Part shown: in pieces, positions 1 through 7,920 of the stretch
How positions within the stretch are numbered: position 1 is the stretch's first letter
Layout of the letters: every line of letters starts with the position of its first letter
Origin: an uncultured Clostridia bacterium
Lineage (GTDB): Bacteria; Bacillota; Clostridia; Christensenellales; Borkfalkiaceae
Length of the DNA stretch: 64,000 nt
Assembly (NCBI GenBank): GCA_944367565.1
Contig: CALVWR010000008.1
Span: 1-64,000, forward strand
Reading direction: 5' to 3'
Translations under genes and position numbers: made by a program
Notes under the pieces: generated by a model
Told to the model about the DNA's origin: nothing
What the model saw: the letters and a program-made list of their open reading frames with translations, nothing else
Databases searched by the model: none

Positions 1-78
1 TTTTTGACTGGCAGGTCTTACTTTCATTGTACACAATCGGAGTTCTTTTTCAAGACTCATCGGTTAACCTCTTTTCAT

Positions 79-103
79 CCACGCGACTATCGCGTGGTTT
101 TTC
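79..103 (+). terminator. Intrinsic terminator hairpin
   Basis: Perfect stem CCACGCG/CGCGTGG (79-85 and 91-97) around ACTAT, followed by a T run. It must end a transcript entering from left of the window. Bases 1-78 hold no recognisable gene. Confidence 0.75.
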
Positions 104-118
104 TTTATATCAAAAAAG

Positions 119-143
119 GGACGGAAATCTCCGTCCTTTTCTT
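119..143 (+). terminator. Second intrinsic terminator hairpin
   Basis: Stem GGACGGA (119-125) and TCCGTCC (130-136) followed by TTTTCTTT, and preceded by an A run, so it could work in both directions. Together with the hairpin at 79-103 it isolates the next operon from upstream transcription. Confidence 0.75.
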
Positions 144-190
144 TATTTTAAATAAAATATTCTTTTTTGTCGAGAAAAGGGGCAAACGCC

Positions 191-219
191 TTGCAACCGA
201 ATGAAAAATATGATAAAAT
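191..219 (+). promoter_or_regulatory. Sigma-A-type promoter of the paaK-ior cluster
   Basis: TTGCAA at 191-196 and TAAAAT at 214-219 with a 17-base spacer, about 34 bases before the paaK start and just after two terminators. Good fit to the consensus, but not tested. Confidence 0.6.
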
Positions 220-252
220 AATTAAAGTATTCGACATTTGGGAGCGAAAGCG

Positions 253-1545
253 ATGTTCAGTCCGGAAATAGAAACGATCGGAAGAAAACAGTTGCGCGAA
301 TTGCAATTGGAAAGACTTAAGAAAATAGTGGAATATGCCTATGAAAACGTCGGAATGTACAAGCAGCGTTTCGATGCAATCGGATTAAAGCCGAAGCATA
401 TTCAGACTTTGAAGGATATAGCGCTTATACCGTACACGACGAAGGATGACCTCAGAGATCATTATCCGTACGGTTTGTTTGCGGTACCGATGAAAAAAAT
501 AATTCGTCTGCACGCATCGAGCGGCACGACGGGAAAACCGATCGTCGGCGGATATACGAGAAACGATCTGGAGAACTGGGCCACTTGTGTTGCGCGCATA
601 TTGGGAATGGCCGGCGCGACGGATGAAGATATTATACAGGTTTCGTTCGGCTACGGATTGTTTACAGGCGGATTCGGCCTGCACTACGGAATTGAAAAAC
701 TGGGCGCTACCGTCGTTCCGGTTTCATCGGGGAACACCGAAAGACAGATCATGCTGATGAAAGATTTCGGGGTTACGGCTTTGGTCGCAACGCCTTCCTA
801 TGCGATGTATCTTGCGGAAACGGCGCGGAAAATGGGAGTTATCGATGCGTTAAAACTCCGCCTTGCAATTACGGGAGCGGAAGCCTCCACTCCGGAAATG
901 CACGAATCGCTTCGCGAAATATTCCACGTTTTTCCGACGGAAAATTACGGGCTTACCGAAGTCGGCGGTCCCGGTGTAGCGGGGGAATGTCGCGAAAAAG
1001 CCGGGATGCATATCAATGAAGATATGTTTTATCCGGAAATCGTAAACGTCGAGGAAAACAAGGTGCTCGGCGAAGGAGAGCAAGGAGAAATGGTGCTGAC
1101 GACGTTGACAAAAGAAGGGATGCCCATTCTCCGTTACAGAACGAAAGATATCACCTCTTTGACGTATGAACCGTGTAAATGCGGAAGAACGTTGGCGCGG
1201 ATGAGTCGCATCATCGGCAGAACGGACGATATGCTGATCATTCGCGGCGTCAATGTATTTCCTTCGCAGATAGAAAGCGTGCTGATGGGAATGGGCGAAC
1301 TCGGAAAATCGTATGAAATCATCGTCGACAGAGTCAATTATATGGATACGATCGAGGTGCGTGTCGAGGTGGTGGACGCAAGTCTTTTAACGGATTATTC
1401 CAAGCTGGAAGAACTGGTCAGCCGGATCAAGCATAATCTGCGCGTTGTTTTGCAAATTGACGTGAAAGTAAAGTTGGTAGAACCGTTTTCCATTAAAAGA
1501 GCGGAAGGAAAGGTAAAACGGGTAACGGACCTTAGAAAGAAATAG
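253..1545 (+). CDS. paaK: Phenylacetate-CoA ligase family protein (first paralogue)
   Basis: AMP-forming CoA ligase of the PaaK family; activates phenylacetate or related arylacetates to the CoA thioester in the cytoplasm, or could work in the reverse direction. The adenylate-forming core motif SSGTTGKP lies at about residues 88-95 and the C-terminal hinge motif IIRGVNVFPSQIE at about 328-340. At 430 residues it has normal family length. The frame is open back to a TTG at 238, but the ATG at 253 is preferred because GGGAG sits eight bases before it. It is the first gene of a run with iorA, iorB, a second paaK and an ACT protein, which points to aryl-pyruvate/aryl-acid metabolism from aromatic amino acids. 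After GTTGKP this copy has IVGGYT, where the second copy has the commoner TVVGYT. Confidence 0.92.
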   Translation: MFSPEIETIGRKQLRELQLERLKKIVEYAYENVGMYKQRFDAIGLKPKHIQTLKDIALIPYTTKDDLRDHYPYGLFAVPMKKIIRLHASSGTTGKPIVGGYTRNDLENWATCVARILGMAGATDEDIIQVSFGYGLFTGGFGLHYGIEKLGATVVPVSSGNTERQIMLMKDFGVTALVATPSYAMYLAETARKMGVIDALKLRLAITGAEASTPEMHESLREIFHVFPTENYGLTEVGGPGVAGECREKAGMHINEDMFYPEIVNVEENKVLGEGEQGEMVLTTLTKEGMPILRYRTKDITSLTYEPCKCGRTLARMSRIIGRTDDMLIIRGVNVFPSQIESVLMGMGELGKSYEIIVDRVNYMDTIEVRVEVVDASLLTDYSKLEELVSRIKHNLRVVLQIDVKVKLVEPFSIKRAEGKVKRVTDLRKK

Positions 1546-1556
1546 GAGTTTACGAT

Positions 1557-3278
1557 ATGAAAAAATTATTACTCGGAGATTTTGCCGTCGCGCGCGGCGC
1601 GTACGAAGCGGGAGTGAAAGTAGCGACAGCGTATCCCGGCACGCCTTCCACGGAAATTACGGAAGAACTTGCCCGGTATGACGATGTTTACAGCGAATGG
1701 TCGCCGAACGAAAAAGTCGCCTTCGAAGTTGCGCTCGGTTCGGCGATGAAGGGGGCAAGAACCATAGTTTCCATGAAACACGTCGGGCTGAACGTCGCGG
1801 CGGATCCGCTTTTTACGGCCGTATATTCCGGCGTAAATGCGGGACTTGTGGTGGCGGTGGCGGACGATCCGTCGGTATTCAGTTCGCAGAACGAACAGGA
1901 TACGAGATTGACGGCGGTAAGCGCGAAATGCCCCGTGATCGAACCTTCTGACAGTCAGGAAGCTAAAGATTTTACCGCATTTGCCTTTGAAGTTTCGGAA
2001 AAATACGATACGCCGGTCATTTTGCGTCTGACAACGCGCGTTGCGCATTCGCAAAGTCTGGTGGAACTGAAGGACAGAAAAGAAATCCCGAACAAAGCAT
2101 ACGAAAAGAACATTGCGAAATACGTGATGATGCCGGCAAACGCAAGGAAAAAACACGTTGTCGTTGAAGATCGGATAAAAAGGCTTTCCGCCGATGCGGA
2201 ATCGTTCTCCATCAACCGGATTGAAAAAGGAAGCGCGGAACTCGGTGTTATCTGTTCCGGCGGCGTTTACGAATATGTAAAAGAAGCCCTGCCGGATGCC
2301 AGCGTTCTGAAACTCGGCATGGTGTATCCTTTGCCGTATCAGATGATAGAAGATTTTGCAAAAAGCGTGAAGCGCTGTATCGTTGCGGAAGAACTTGCGC
2401 CGCATCTTGAAACGCTGATCAAAGCACACGGGATCAAGGTTGAAGGCAAAAATATTTTTCCGCTGTGCGGTGAATTTTCCGCGAAACTGATCAGAGAGCG
2501 CGTGCTTGGCGAAGAGACGGAGGGGGACAGTTATTCTGTACCTGCAAGGCCGCCCGTATTGTGCGCGGGGTGTCCGCATCGCGGCATCTTCTATGTCCTT
2601 TCAAAACTGAAACTGAATGTACTCGGGGATATCGGCTGTTATACACTCGGCGCCGTTACGCCGCTCAATGCGATGGACAGCGTCATCTGTATGGGCGCAA
2701 GCATCGGAATGGCGATCGGCTTCGACAAGGCGGAGGACGGCGCATATAAGAAAACGGTGGCGGTGATCGGGGACAGCACGTTTATTCACAGCGGGATCAC
2801 GGGGCTGATCGACGCGGTCTATAATAAGGCGCGCGTGACCGTTGTGATCGTCGATAACAGAACGACGGGAATGACCGGGCATCAGAACCATCCCGCAACG
2901 GGCAGAACAATCAAAAACGAACCGACCTATCCGCTTTGTCTGGAAGACGTTTGTAAAGCGGTGGGCGTGAATCGGATTTCCGTTGTGAATCCGGATAATG
3001 TAAACGAAGTGGAACGGATTCTCAAAGAAGAACTTCTTGCCGAGGAGGTTTCGGTGATCATTGCGAGAAAACCCTGCGTACTTCTTACGAAAAAGTTATA
3101 TAACGGTTTCAGCGTCGATCCGGATAAGTGCAAAAACTGCAAAATGTGCATGAAGATCGGATGTCCCGCAATCATCAACGGCGAACACGGGGTTTCGATC
3201 GATCGGTCGCTGTGCACGGAGTGCGGTCTTTGCCGCAATATCTGTAAATTCGGTGCGATTGCAGGGGAGGCGAAATAA
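1557..3278 (+). CDS. iorA: Indolepyruvate:ferredoxin oxidoreductase, alpha subunit
   Basis: Large subunit of the thiamine-diphosphate enzyme that oxidatively decarboxylates arylpyruvates (indole-, phenyl-, hydroxyphenylpyruvate) to arylacetyl-CoA and reduces ferredoxin. The N-terminal pyrimidine-binding domain opens with VARGAYEAGVKVATAYPGTP. The diphosphate-binding motif starts with GDSTF at about residue 404 and ends with VDN near 432. Two [4Fe-4S] motifs close the protein: CKNCKMCMKIGC at about 524 and CTECGLCRNIC at about 553. Length 573 is close to typical IorA (about 600). AGGAG lies ten bases before the ATG. It is 11 bases after paaK and is followed at once by iorB; the two subunits act as a complex in the cytoplasm. 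Confidence 0.96.
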   Translation: MKKLLLGDFAVARGAYEAGVKVATAYPGTPSTEITEELARYDDVYSEWSPNEKVAFEVALGSAMKGARTIVSMKHVGLNVAADPLFTAVYSGVNAGLVVAVADDPSVFSSQNEQDTRLTAVSAKCPVIEPSDSQEAKDFTAFAFEVSEKYDTPVILRLTTRVAHSQSLVELKDRKEIPNKAYEKNIAKYVMMPANARKKHVVVEDRIKRLSADAESFSINRIEKGSAELGVICSGGVYEYVKEALPDASVLKLGMVYPLPYQMIEDFAKSVKRCIVAEELAPHLETLIKAHGIKVEGKNIFPLCGEFSAKLIRERVLGEETEGDSYSVPARPPVLCAGCPHRGIFYVLSKLKLNVLGDIGCYTLGAVTPLNAMDSVICMGASIGMAIGFDKAEDGAYKKTVAVIGDSTFIHSGITGLIDAVYNKARVTVVIVDNRTTGMTGHQNHPATGRTIKNEPTYPLCLEDVCKAVGVNRISVVNPDNVNEVERILKEELLAEEVSVIIARKPCVLLTKKLYNGFSVDPDKCKNCKMCMKIGCPAIINGEHGVSIDRSLCTECGLCRNICKFGAIAGEAK

Positions 3279-3279
3279 G

Positions 3280-3846
3280 ATGGATATATTGATTGCCGGC
3301 GTCGGCGGACAGGGAACGCTTCTGGCGAGCAGAGTTTTGGGGAAATATGCGCTGGATAACGGTTACGATTGCAAATTGAGCGAAGTACACGGAATGGCGC
3401 AGCGAGGCGGAAGCGTGATTACCTATGTGCGGATCAGCGAAAAAGCGGGAGAAAAAATCTATTCTCCGATCATCGACGAAAAGGGCGCGGATATTATCCT
3501 CGCATTTGAAAAGCTGGAAGCCTTGCGCTATTTGCATTATCTCAAAGACGGAGGTACGGTGATTTATTCATCGCAGGAGATTATGCCGATGCCTGTCGTC
3601 ACGGGTGCGGAACAATATCCGCAAGGCATCGAAAAGATTTTAAACGGCGTCGAAATCGACGCATTGGATCTTGCAATAAAAGCCGGAAATTCAAAGGCGG
3701 CAAACTCCGTTATGATGGGCGCGCTTTGTAAAAAACTGTCGCTCGATAAGGAAAAATTTCTGTCGGCTCTGCTTGCCTGTATTCCGCAAAAGACAATTGA
3801 AATGAATCAGAAGGCGTTTGAATACGGGTATGCGGCCGCCGAATAA
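3280..3846 (+). CDS. iorB: Indolepyruvate:ferredoxin oxidoreductase, beta subunit
   Basis: Small (gamma-domain-like) subunit of the arylpyruvate oxidoreductase, 188 residues, with the glycine-rich start MDILIAGVGGQGTLLAS typical of the family. The frame is open from 3253, but the ATG at 3280 is chosen because GGGGAGG sits correctly before it and because IorB proteins start this way; the iorA stop ends one base earlier (TAAGATG). Translational coupling with iorA is likely. No Cys-rich cluster is seen here, as expected, since the iron-sulfur clusters are in IorA. Confidence 0.95.
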   Translation: MDILIAGVGGQGTLLASRVLGKYALDNGYDCKLSEVHGMAQRGGSVITYVRISEKAGEKIYSPIIDEKGADIILAFEKLEALRYLHYLKDGGTVIYSSQEIMPMPVVTGAEQYPQGIEKILNGVEIDALDLAIKAGNSKAANSVMMGALCKKLSLDKEKFLSALLACIPQKTIEMNQKAFEYGYAAAE

Positions 3847-3864
3847 AATTGCAGGAGAAGAAAA

Positions 3865-5181
3865 ATGAGTAAAGCAAAAGGGTATATTTACAATCCGGAT
3901 TACGAATGTTTAAGCCGCAGCGAGATGGAAAATCTGCAAAGCGAACGGTTGAAAAAGACGGTAGAAAGAGTGTATGCCAATTGCGCGCCCTACCGCGCGA
4001 AGATGGACGCGATAAAGCTGAAACCCTCCGATATCCGATCCGTTTCCGATCTGATCAAGCTGCCGTTTACCGTCAAGCACGATCTCAGGGAAAATTATCC
4101 GTTCGGATTTTATTCGTCACCGAAGAGCGAGATCGTGGAAGTGCACGCATCAAGCGGTACGACGGGAAAACTTACCGTAGTGGGATATACAAAAAACGAT
4201 ATTGACGTATGGTCGGAAATTGTGGCGCGCGGACTTGCAATGGCGGGCGTCACGAAAGAATCTACGGTTCACGTCGCATACGGGTACGGATTATTTACCG
4301 GCGGACTCGGCGCGCATTACGGTGCGCAGAAAATCGGCGCGTCCACGGTGCCGGCTTCTTCAGGCAATACAATCCGTCAGCTTACGCTTTTACGCGATTT
4401 CGGGGCGACGCACCTGTGCTGTACGCCTTCGTACGCGATTTTTCTCGGTACGGAAATCAAGAATGCGGGCATGAATATCGAGGATTTTTCCTTGCAGGCA
4501 GGGGCATTCGGTGCGGAGCCGTGGACGGAAAACATGAGAAAAGAACTTGAACGGCTGCTGAATATTGACGCGCTCGATATTTACGGACTGTCTGAGATCT
4601 GCGGACCCGGCGTTGCGATGGAATGTTTGGAGAAAAACGGATCTCATGTTCAGGAAGACCATTTCATACCGGAAATTATCGATCCGAATACGCTGGAGCC
4701 GTTGCCGTTCGGAAGCGAGGGCGAACTCGTATTTACGACAATCACCAAAACAGGACAACCGTTGATTCGATACAGAACGAGAGACCTTTGCACGTTGAAT
4801 GCGGCAAAATGCGCTTGCGGAAGGACAACTGTAAGGATGGGGCGCGTAAAAGGTCGTTCCGACGATATGCTGATCATCCGCGGTGTAAATGTATTTCCTT
4901 CGCAAATCGAAGCGGCGATCATGAACGTGAAGGGCGTTGCTCCGCATTACATGATTTACGTAGACAGGATCAATAATCTTGATGTCATGGAAATTCAGAT
5001 CGAACTCGACGGAGACGTGACGCTCGACAGAGTAAAAGATGTTGAACTTATCAAGAAAAAGGTTGAAACGGAAGTCAATTCCTATATCGGTTTAAGTGCA
5101 AAGATCAAACTTTGCGAGCGCGGTACGATCACTCGCAGCGAAGGAAAGGCCGTCCGGGTGATCGACAAGAGAAACAAATAA
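3865..5181 (+). CDS. paaK: Phenylacetate-CoA ligase family protein (second paralogue)
   Basis: Second AMP-forming arylacetate-CoA ligase, 438 residues, clearly paralogous to the first gene of this cluster. SSGTTGKLTVVGYT is at about residue 95 and MLIIRGVNVFPSQIE near 335. It lies 18 bases after iorB with GCAGGAGAAG as ribosome site. Having one ligase on each side of iorAB suggests either ligases of different aryl-acid specificity or a division of labour between uptake/salvage and product release. The substrate cannot be read from the sequence. Confidence 0.92.
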   Translation: MSKAKGYIYNPDYECLSRSEMENLQSERLKKTVERVYANCAPYRAKMDAIKLKPSDIRSVSDLIKLPFTVKHDLRENYPFGFYSSPKSEIVEVHASSGTTGKLTVVGYTKNDIDVWSEIVARGLAMAGVTKESTVHVAYGYGLFTGGLGAHYGAQKIGASTVPASSGNTIRQLTLLRDFGATHLCCTPSYAIFLGTEIKNAGMNIEDFSLQAGAFGAEPWTENMRKELERLLNIDALDIYGLSEICGPGVAMECLEKNGSHVQEDHFIPEIIDPNTLEPLPFGSEGELVFTTITKTGQPLIRYRTRDLCTLNAAKCACGRTTVRMGRVKGRSDDMLIIRGVNVFPSQIEAAIMNVKGVAPHYMIYVDRINNLDVMEIQIELDGDVTLDRVKDVELIKKKVETEVNSYIGLSAKIKLCERGTITRSEGKAVRVIDKRNK

Positions 5182-5193
5182 GGAGGAAAAAAT

Positions 5194-5616
5194 ATGTTGG
5201 TTAAGCAATTATCCGTATTCATGGAGAACCGTCCGGGCAGGCTTTTTAAGCTGACAAACGCGTTGGGAAAAGAGGGAATTGATTTTGTAACTCTTTCCAT
5301 AGCCGATACAAAGGATTTCGGCATCGTGCGCTTTATCGCAAGAGATAACGAGAAGGCTTACGAGATCTTGAAAAAAGAAGGATTTACCGTAGGGCAGACG
5401 GAGCTGATCGGCGTTGAAGTCGACGATAAGCCCAATGCGCTTGCCTCGGTGATCGGTATTCTGGATGAACACAATATCAATATAGAATACCTTTACTCTT
5501 TCGTTTTAACGAATCACAATTCCGCGAAAATATTGATGCGTATCGAAAATACTGAAGAGGCAATTCGTGTTTTAGAAGCGCAAGGGATAAAGTTGCTTTC
5601 CGAAAAGATTTTATAA
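5194..5616 (+). CDS. ACT-domain regulatory protein
   Basis: 140-residue protein consisting of two ACT domains (about 3-70 and 72-138). Such tandem ACT proteins are often found beside paaK-type ligases in Clostridia and are thought to bind an amino acid, perhaps an aromatic one; this is context inference. An AAGGAGG ribosome site precedes the ATG, 12 bases after paaK. It seems to end the ior operon. Its stop codon is followed at once by the remains of an unrelated glycosidase gene, so the natural 3' flank has been lost. Confidence 0.85.
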   Translation: MLVKQLSVFMENRPGRLFKLTNALGKEGIDFVTLSIADTKDFGIVRFIARDNEKAYEILKKEGFTVGQTELIGVEVDDKPNALASVIGILDEHNINIEYLYSFVLTNHNSAKILMRIENTEEAIRVLEAQGIKLLSEKIL

Positions 5617-5617
5617 T

Positions 5618-6574
5618 TTAGAATGTCTGTATTGCGGGTTCGGAACTTGGCGGGCCGACGATATAGACGGTCCGTGGCGTCTTGAAGACGAACAGTTTCC
5701 GCCGAGCGGCGCTCATACAAAAATGAAAAACACCGCGGAATGTCCTTCGTTTTTTTCTTGGAATGGATATAAATATCTTATGATGGGGTGGACCGGATTC
5801 TGGAAAACCGAAAAGAACGGAGAAGAATTTTTTGATTCGGCGGCAGAAGGATTTGATATTTATGATGGGTTGGGCGTGCCGATGGCTGTGAAAACCGATG
5901 ACAATCGAGTTATTGTAGGCGGTTGGTTATATGGGTACGGCTGGGGATCCGTTATTGTTCATAGGGAACTTTTGCAATTTGAAAAAGGTATACTCGGTAT
6001 GAGGTGGCTGCCGGAATTGTCGCCGAAACCTTGCAGGGATAACGAATTATATCGTGAAAGCAATGTGCAAAACGGGTATTGCTTTGCGGTAAAAATGCGT
6101 AAGTCTTATTATGTCGAGTGTACAGTTCTTCCCGAGAAAAACGGGGCGATTGCATTGGGATTTTCAGGTGAAGGCAGCGCTTTTCGTTTATTGATCGATA
6201 GCGCTGAAAAAACTGCGGAAATAAACTTTTGGAATAAAACCGATATTTTTGACGGGGAAAGGATTTTGCCTCCGCATCTGCTTGTTCCGAAACTTTGCGG
6301 AGACAACATGATGGTGCATCAGTTGTCGGATGCGGATTTACCTTGTCGCGCGAAGGATTTCTGTCTTGCTAATCTGAGAAAAACAGACGAACCCTATTCG
6401 TTAAAAGTTGTACTGCATTACGAGAAAAAAACCGACAGTGTGTTTATCGACGCGGAAATTGCCGGAGTGCGCACGCTTGTTTCCAATCGTGTAAATACGA
6501 ATGTTTCTGAAATTTCTTTTTTTGCCGATAAAGCGCAATTTGCAGAATTGAATATTTATCGACTTGACGATTAG
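5618..6574 (+). pseudogene. 5'-truncated GH32-like glycosidase remnant
   Basis: The frame is open from just after the ACT gene to the TAG at 6572-6574, and the first 35 codons before the first ATG (5723) already read like protein (ECLYCGFGTWRADDIDGPWR). They resemble the middle of a five-bladed beta-propeller hydrolase of the sucrose/levan (GH32) type: SDDPxGPW-like segment, then YKYLMMGWTGFW, and later WGSVIVHRELLQFEKGILG, matching the position where GH32 enzymes have a PREL segment before the C-terminal beta-sandwich. The N-terminal half, with the nucleophile, is missing, and no ribosome site precedes 5723. I read it as the 3' part of a gene joined by a deletion to the end of the ACT gene. 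Expression as a 283-aa fragment from 5723 cannot be excluded. Confidence 0.6.
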
Positions 6575-6584
6575 ACAAATTTGT

Positions 6585-6613
6585 TTGACAAGCGTGAAAA
6601 AATAGTATATAAT
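6585..6613 (+). promoter_or_regulatory. Promoter of the T-box-pheST transcript
   Basis: Consensus TTGACA (6585-6590) and TATAAT (6608-6613) with a 17-base spacer, immediately upstream of the T-box leader. Confidence 0.85.
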
Positions 6614-6619
6614 TATTTA

Positions 6620-6874
6620 AAAAACTTAATAAAAACGCATTGACGAAGACAGACTTTGCCGATCCGTTTCAGAGAGAAAGCCGCTTGCTGAAAGGCTTTT
6701 AACGGAAAAGAAAGTTATTCCCTTTTGAGCGGCGCACCGAACGGTCAAACAAGTAGGCTGCGACGGAACGCCCCGTTATGGCGAATGAGGTTTGTAATTC
6801 CTTCGGAATTTCAGACGAAAATAGGTGGTACCGCAAAAATTTTTGCCCTATGCGAAAAGCATGGGGCTTTTTAT
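6620..6874 (+). promoter_or_regulatory. T-box leader, tRNA-Phe responsive
   Basis: Typical T-box: stem I elements (CAGAGAGAAAG, then GCTGAAAGGC for the distal loop), a likely UUC specifier at 6718-6720, and the invariant T-box sequence AGGTGGTACCGC at 6823-6834. It ends in a strong terminator: GCCCTATGC (6845-6853), loop GAAAA, GCATGGGGC (6859-6867), then TTTTTATT. Uncharged tRNA-Phe should stabilise the antiterminator and allow pheST to be transcribed. The specifier is assigned by position relative to stem I and by its agreement with the gene; folding was done by eye. Confidence 0.9.
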
Positions 6875-6891
6875 TTGGAAGGAGAAAAGAC

Positions 6892-7920
6892 ATGGAGGAA
6901 AAAATCAACGCGTTGCTTGAACAGGCAAAAACGGAGATATCCGCAATCACGTCGATTCGCGCGCTTGCAGATGTGAAAGTAAAATATCTCGGTAAAACGG
7001 GGCAGATTACATCGCTTCTCAAAGGAATGAAAGAAATTCCCGCAGAAAAGCGTTCCGAGTTCGGAAAAACGGTCAATGAAGCGAAAGAGCAGGTTTCTGC
7101 TTTATTGAACGAAAAGGAAGAACTTTTAAAAAAGGAAGAAATGCGGCGTAGTTTTGAAAGAGACGCGGTTGACGTGACGCTGGACGGTACGCCCGTAAAT
7201 TTCGGAAATCTTCATCCTTTGAATATTGTGCGCAATCAGATCATCGATGCGTTTTTGGGAATGGGATTTGAAGTTTTTGAAGGTCCGGAGATCGAAACAG
7301 ATTATTACTGCTTTCAGGCGTTGAATATTCCGAAAGATCATCCTGCGCGCGATATGCAGGACACCTTTTATATTTCCGACAACATTGTATTGCGTACGCA
7401 CACATCGCCCGGTCAGATCAGAACCATGGAGAACAAGAAGCCGCCGATTAAGATTCTGAGCCCGGGTCGGGTGTATCGCGCCGATGACGACGCTTCTCAT
7501 TCTCCGATGTTTCATCAGATCGAAGGTCTTGTTGTAGACAAAGGGATAACGCTGTGCGATCTGAAGGGGATTTTGGATGAATTCGTGCAGATCGTCTTTG
7601 ATAAGGACACGAAAACCCGGTTGCGTCCGTCGTATTTTCCGTTTACGGAACCGAGCGTGGAGGTCGACGTTTCCTGTTGCGAATGCCACGGAAAGGGATG
7701 CCGTTTATGTAAGGGAACGGGATGGATTGAAATTCTCGGCGCCGGCGTCGTCAACAAAAAGGTACTGGAAAACTGCGGAATCGATTCAGATGTATATTCC
7801 GGCTTGGCGTTCGGCCTGGGGATCGAGCGTACCGCGATGATCAAATACGGGATCCCCGATATTCGCACTTTGTTTGAAAATAACGTAAAATTCTTAAAAC
7901 AATTCGGGAGGAATGAATAA
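6892..7920 (+). CDS. pheS: Phenylalanine-tRNA ligase alpha subunit
   Basis: Catalytic subunit of the class II (alpha-beta)2 enzyme that charges tRNA-Phe. 342 residues, normal size: an N-terminal coiled coil (about 1-85), then the catalytic domain with motif 2 region PGRVYRADDDASHSPMFHQ and motif 3 GLGIERTAMIKYGI. The loop HTSPGQIRTM has Gly where HTSPVQ is more usual. The frame is open upstream into the T-box, but translation must begin at the ATG at 6892, preceded by GAAGGAGAAAAGAC and lying after the leader terminator. The stop overlaps the pheT start (TAATG), so both subunits are translationally coupled. Confidence 0.97.
   Translation: MEEKINALLEQAKTEISAITSIRALADVKVKYLGKTGQITSLLKGMKEIPAEKRSEFGKTVNEAKEQVSALLNEKEELLKKEEMRRSFERDAVDVTLDGTPVNFGNLHPLNIVRNQIIDAFLGMGFEVFEGPEIETDYYCFQALNIPKDHPARDMQDTFYISDNIVLRTHTSPGQIRTMENKKPPIKILSPGRVYRADDDASHSPMFHQIEGLVVDKGITLCDLKGILDEFVQIVFDKDTKTRLRPSYFPFTEPSVEVDVSCCECHGKGCRLCKGTGWIEILGAGVVNKKVLENCGIDSDVYSGLAFGLGIERTAMIKYGIPDIRTLFENNVKFLKQFGRNE

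Noticed and set aside
4..204. Open frame of 66 codons at the left edge
   Set aside because: It crosses two intrinsic terminators and a promoter and looks like low-complexity AT-rich translation; no ribosome site.
1569..2579. 336-codon antisense frame opposite iorA
   Set aside because: Composition (many His, Arg, Phe) is that of a shadow of a real gene; iorA is fully supported on the other strand.
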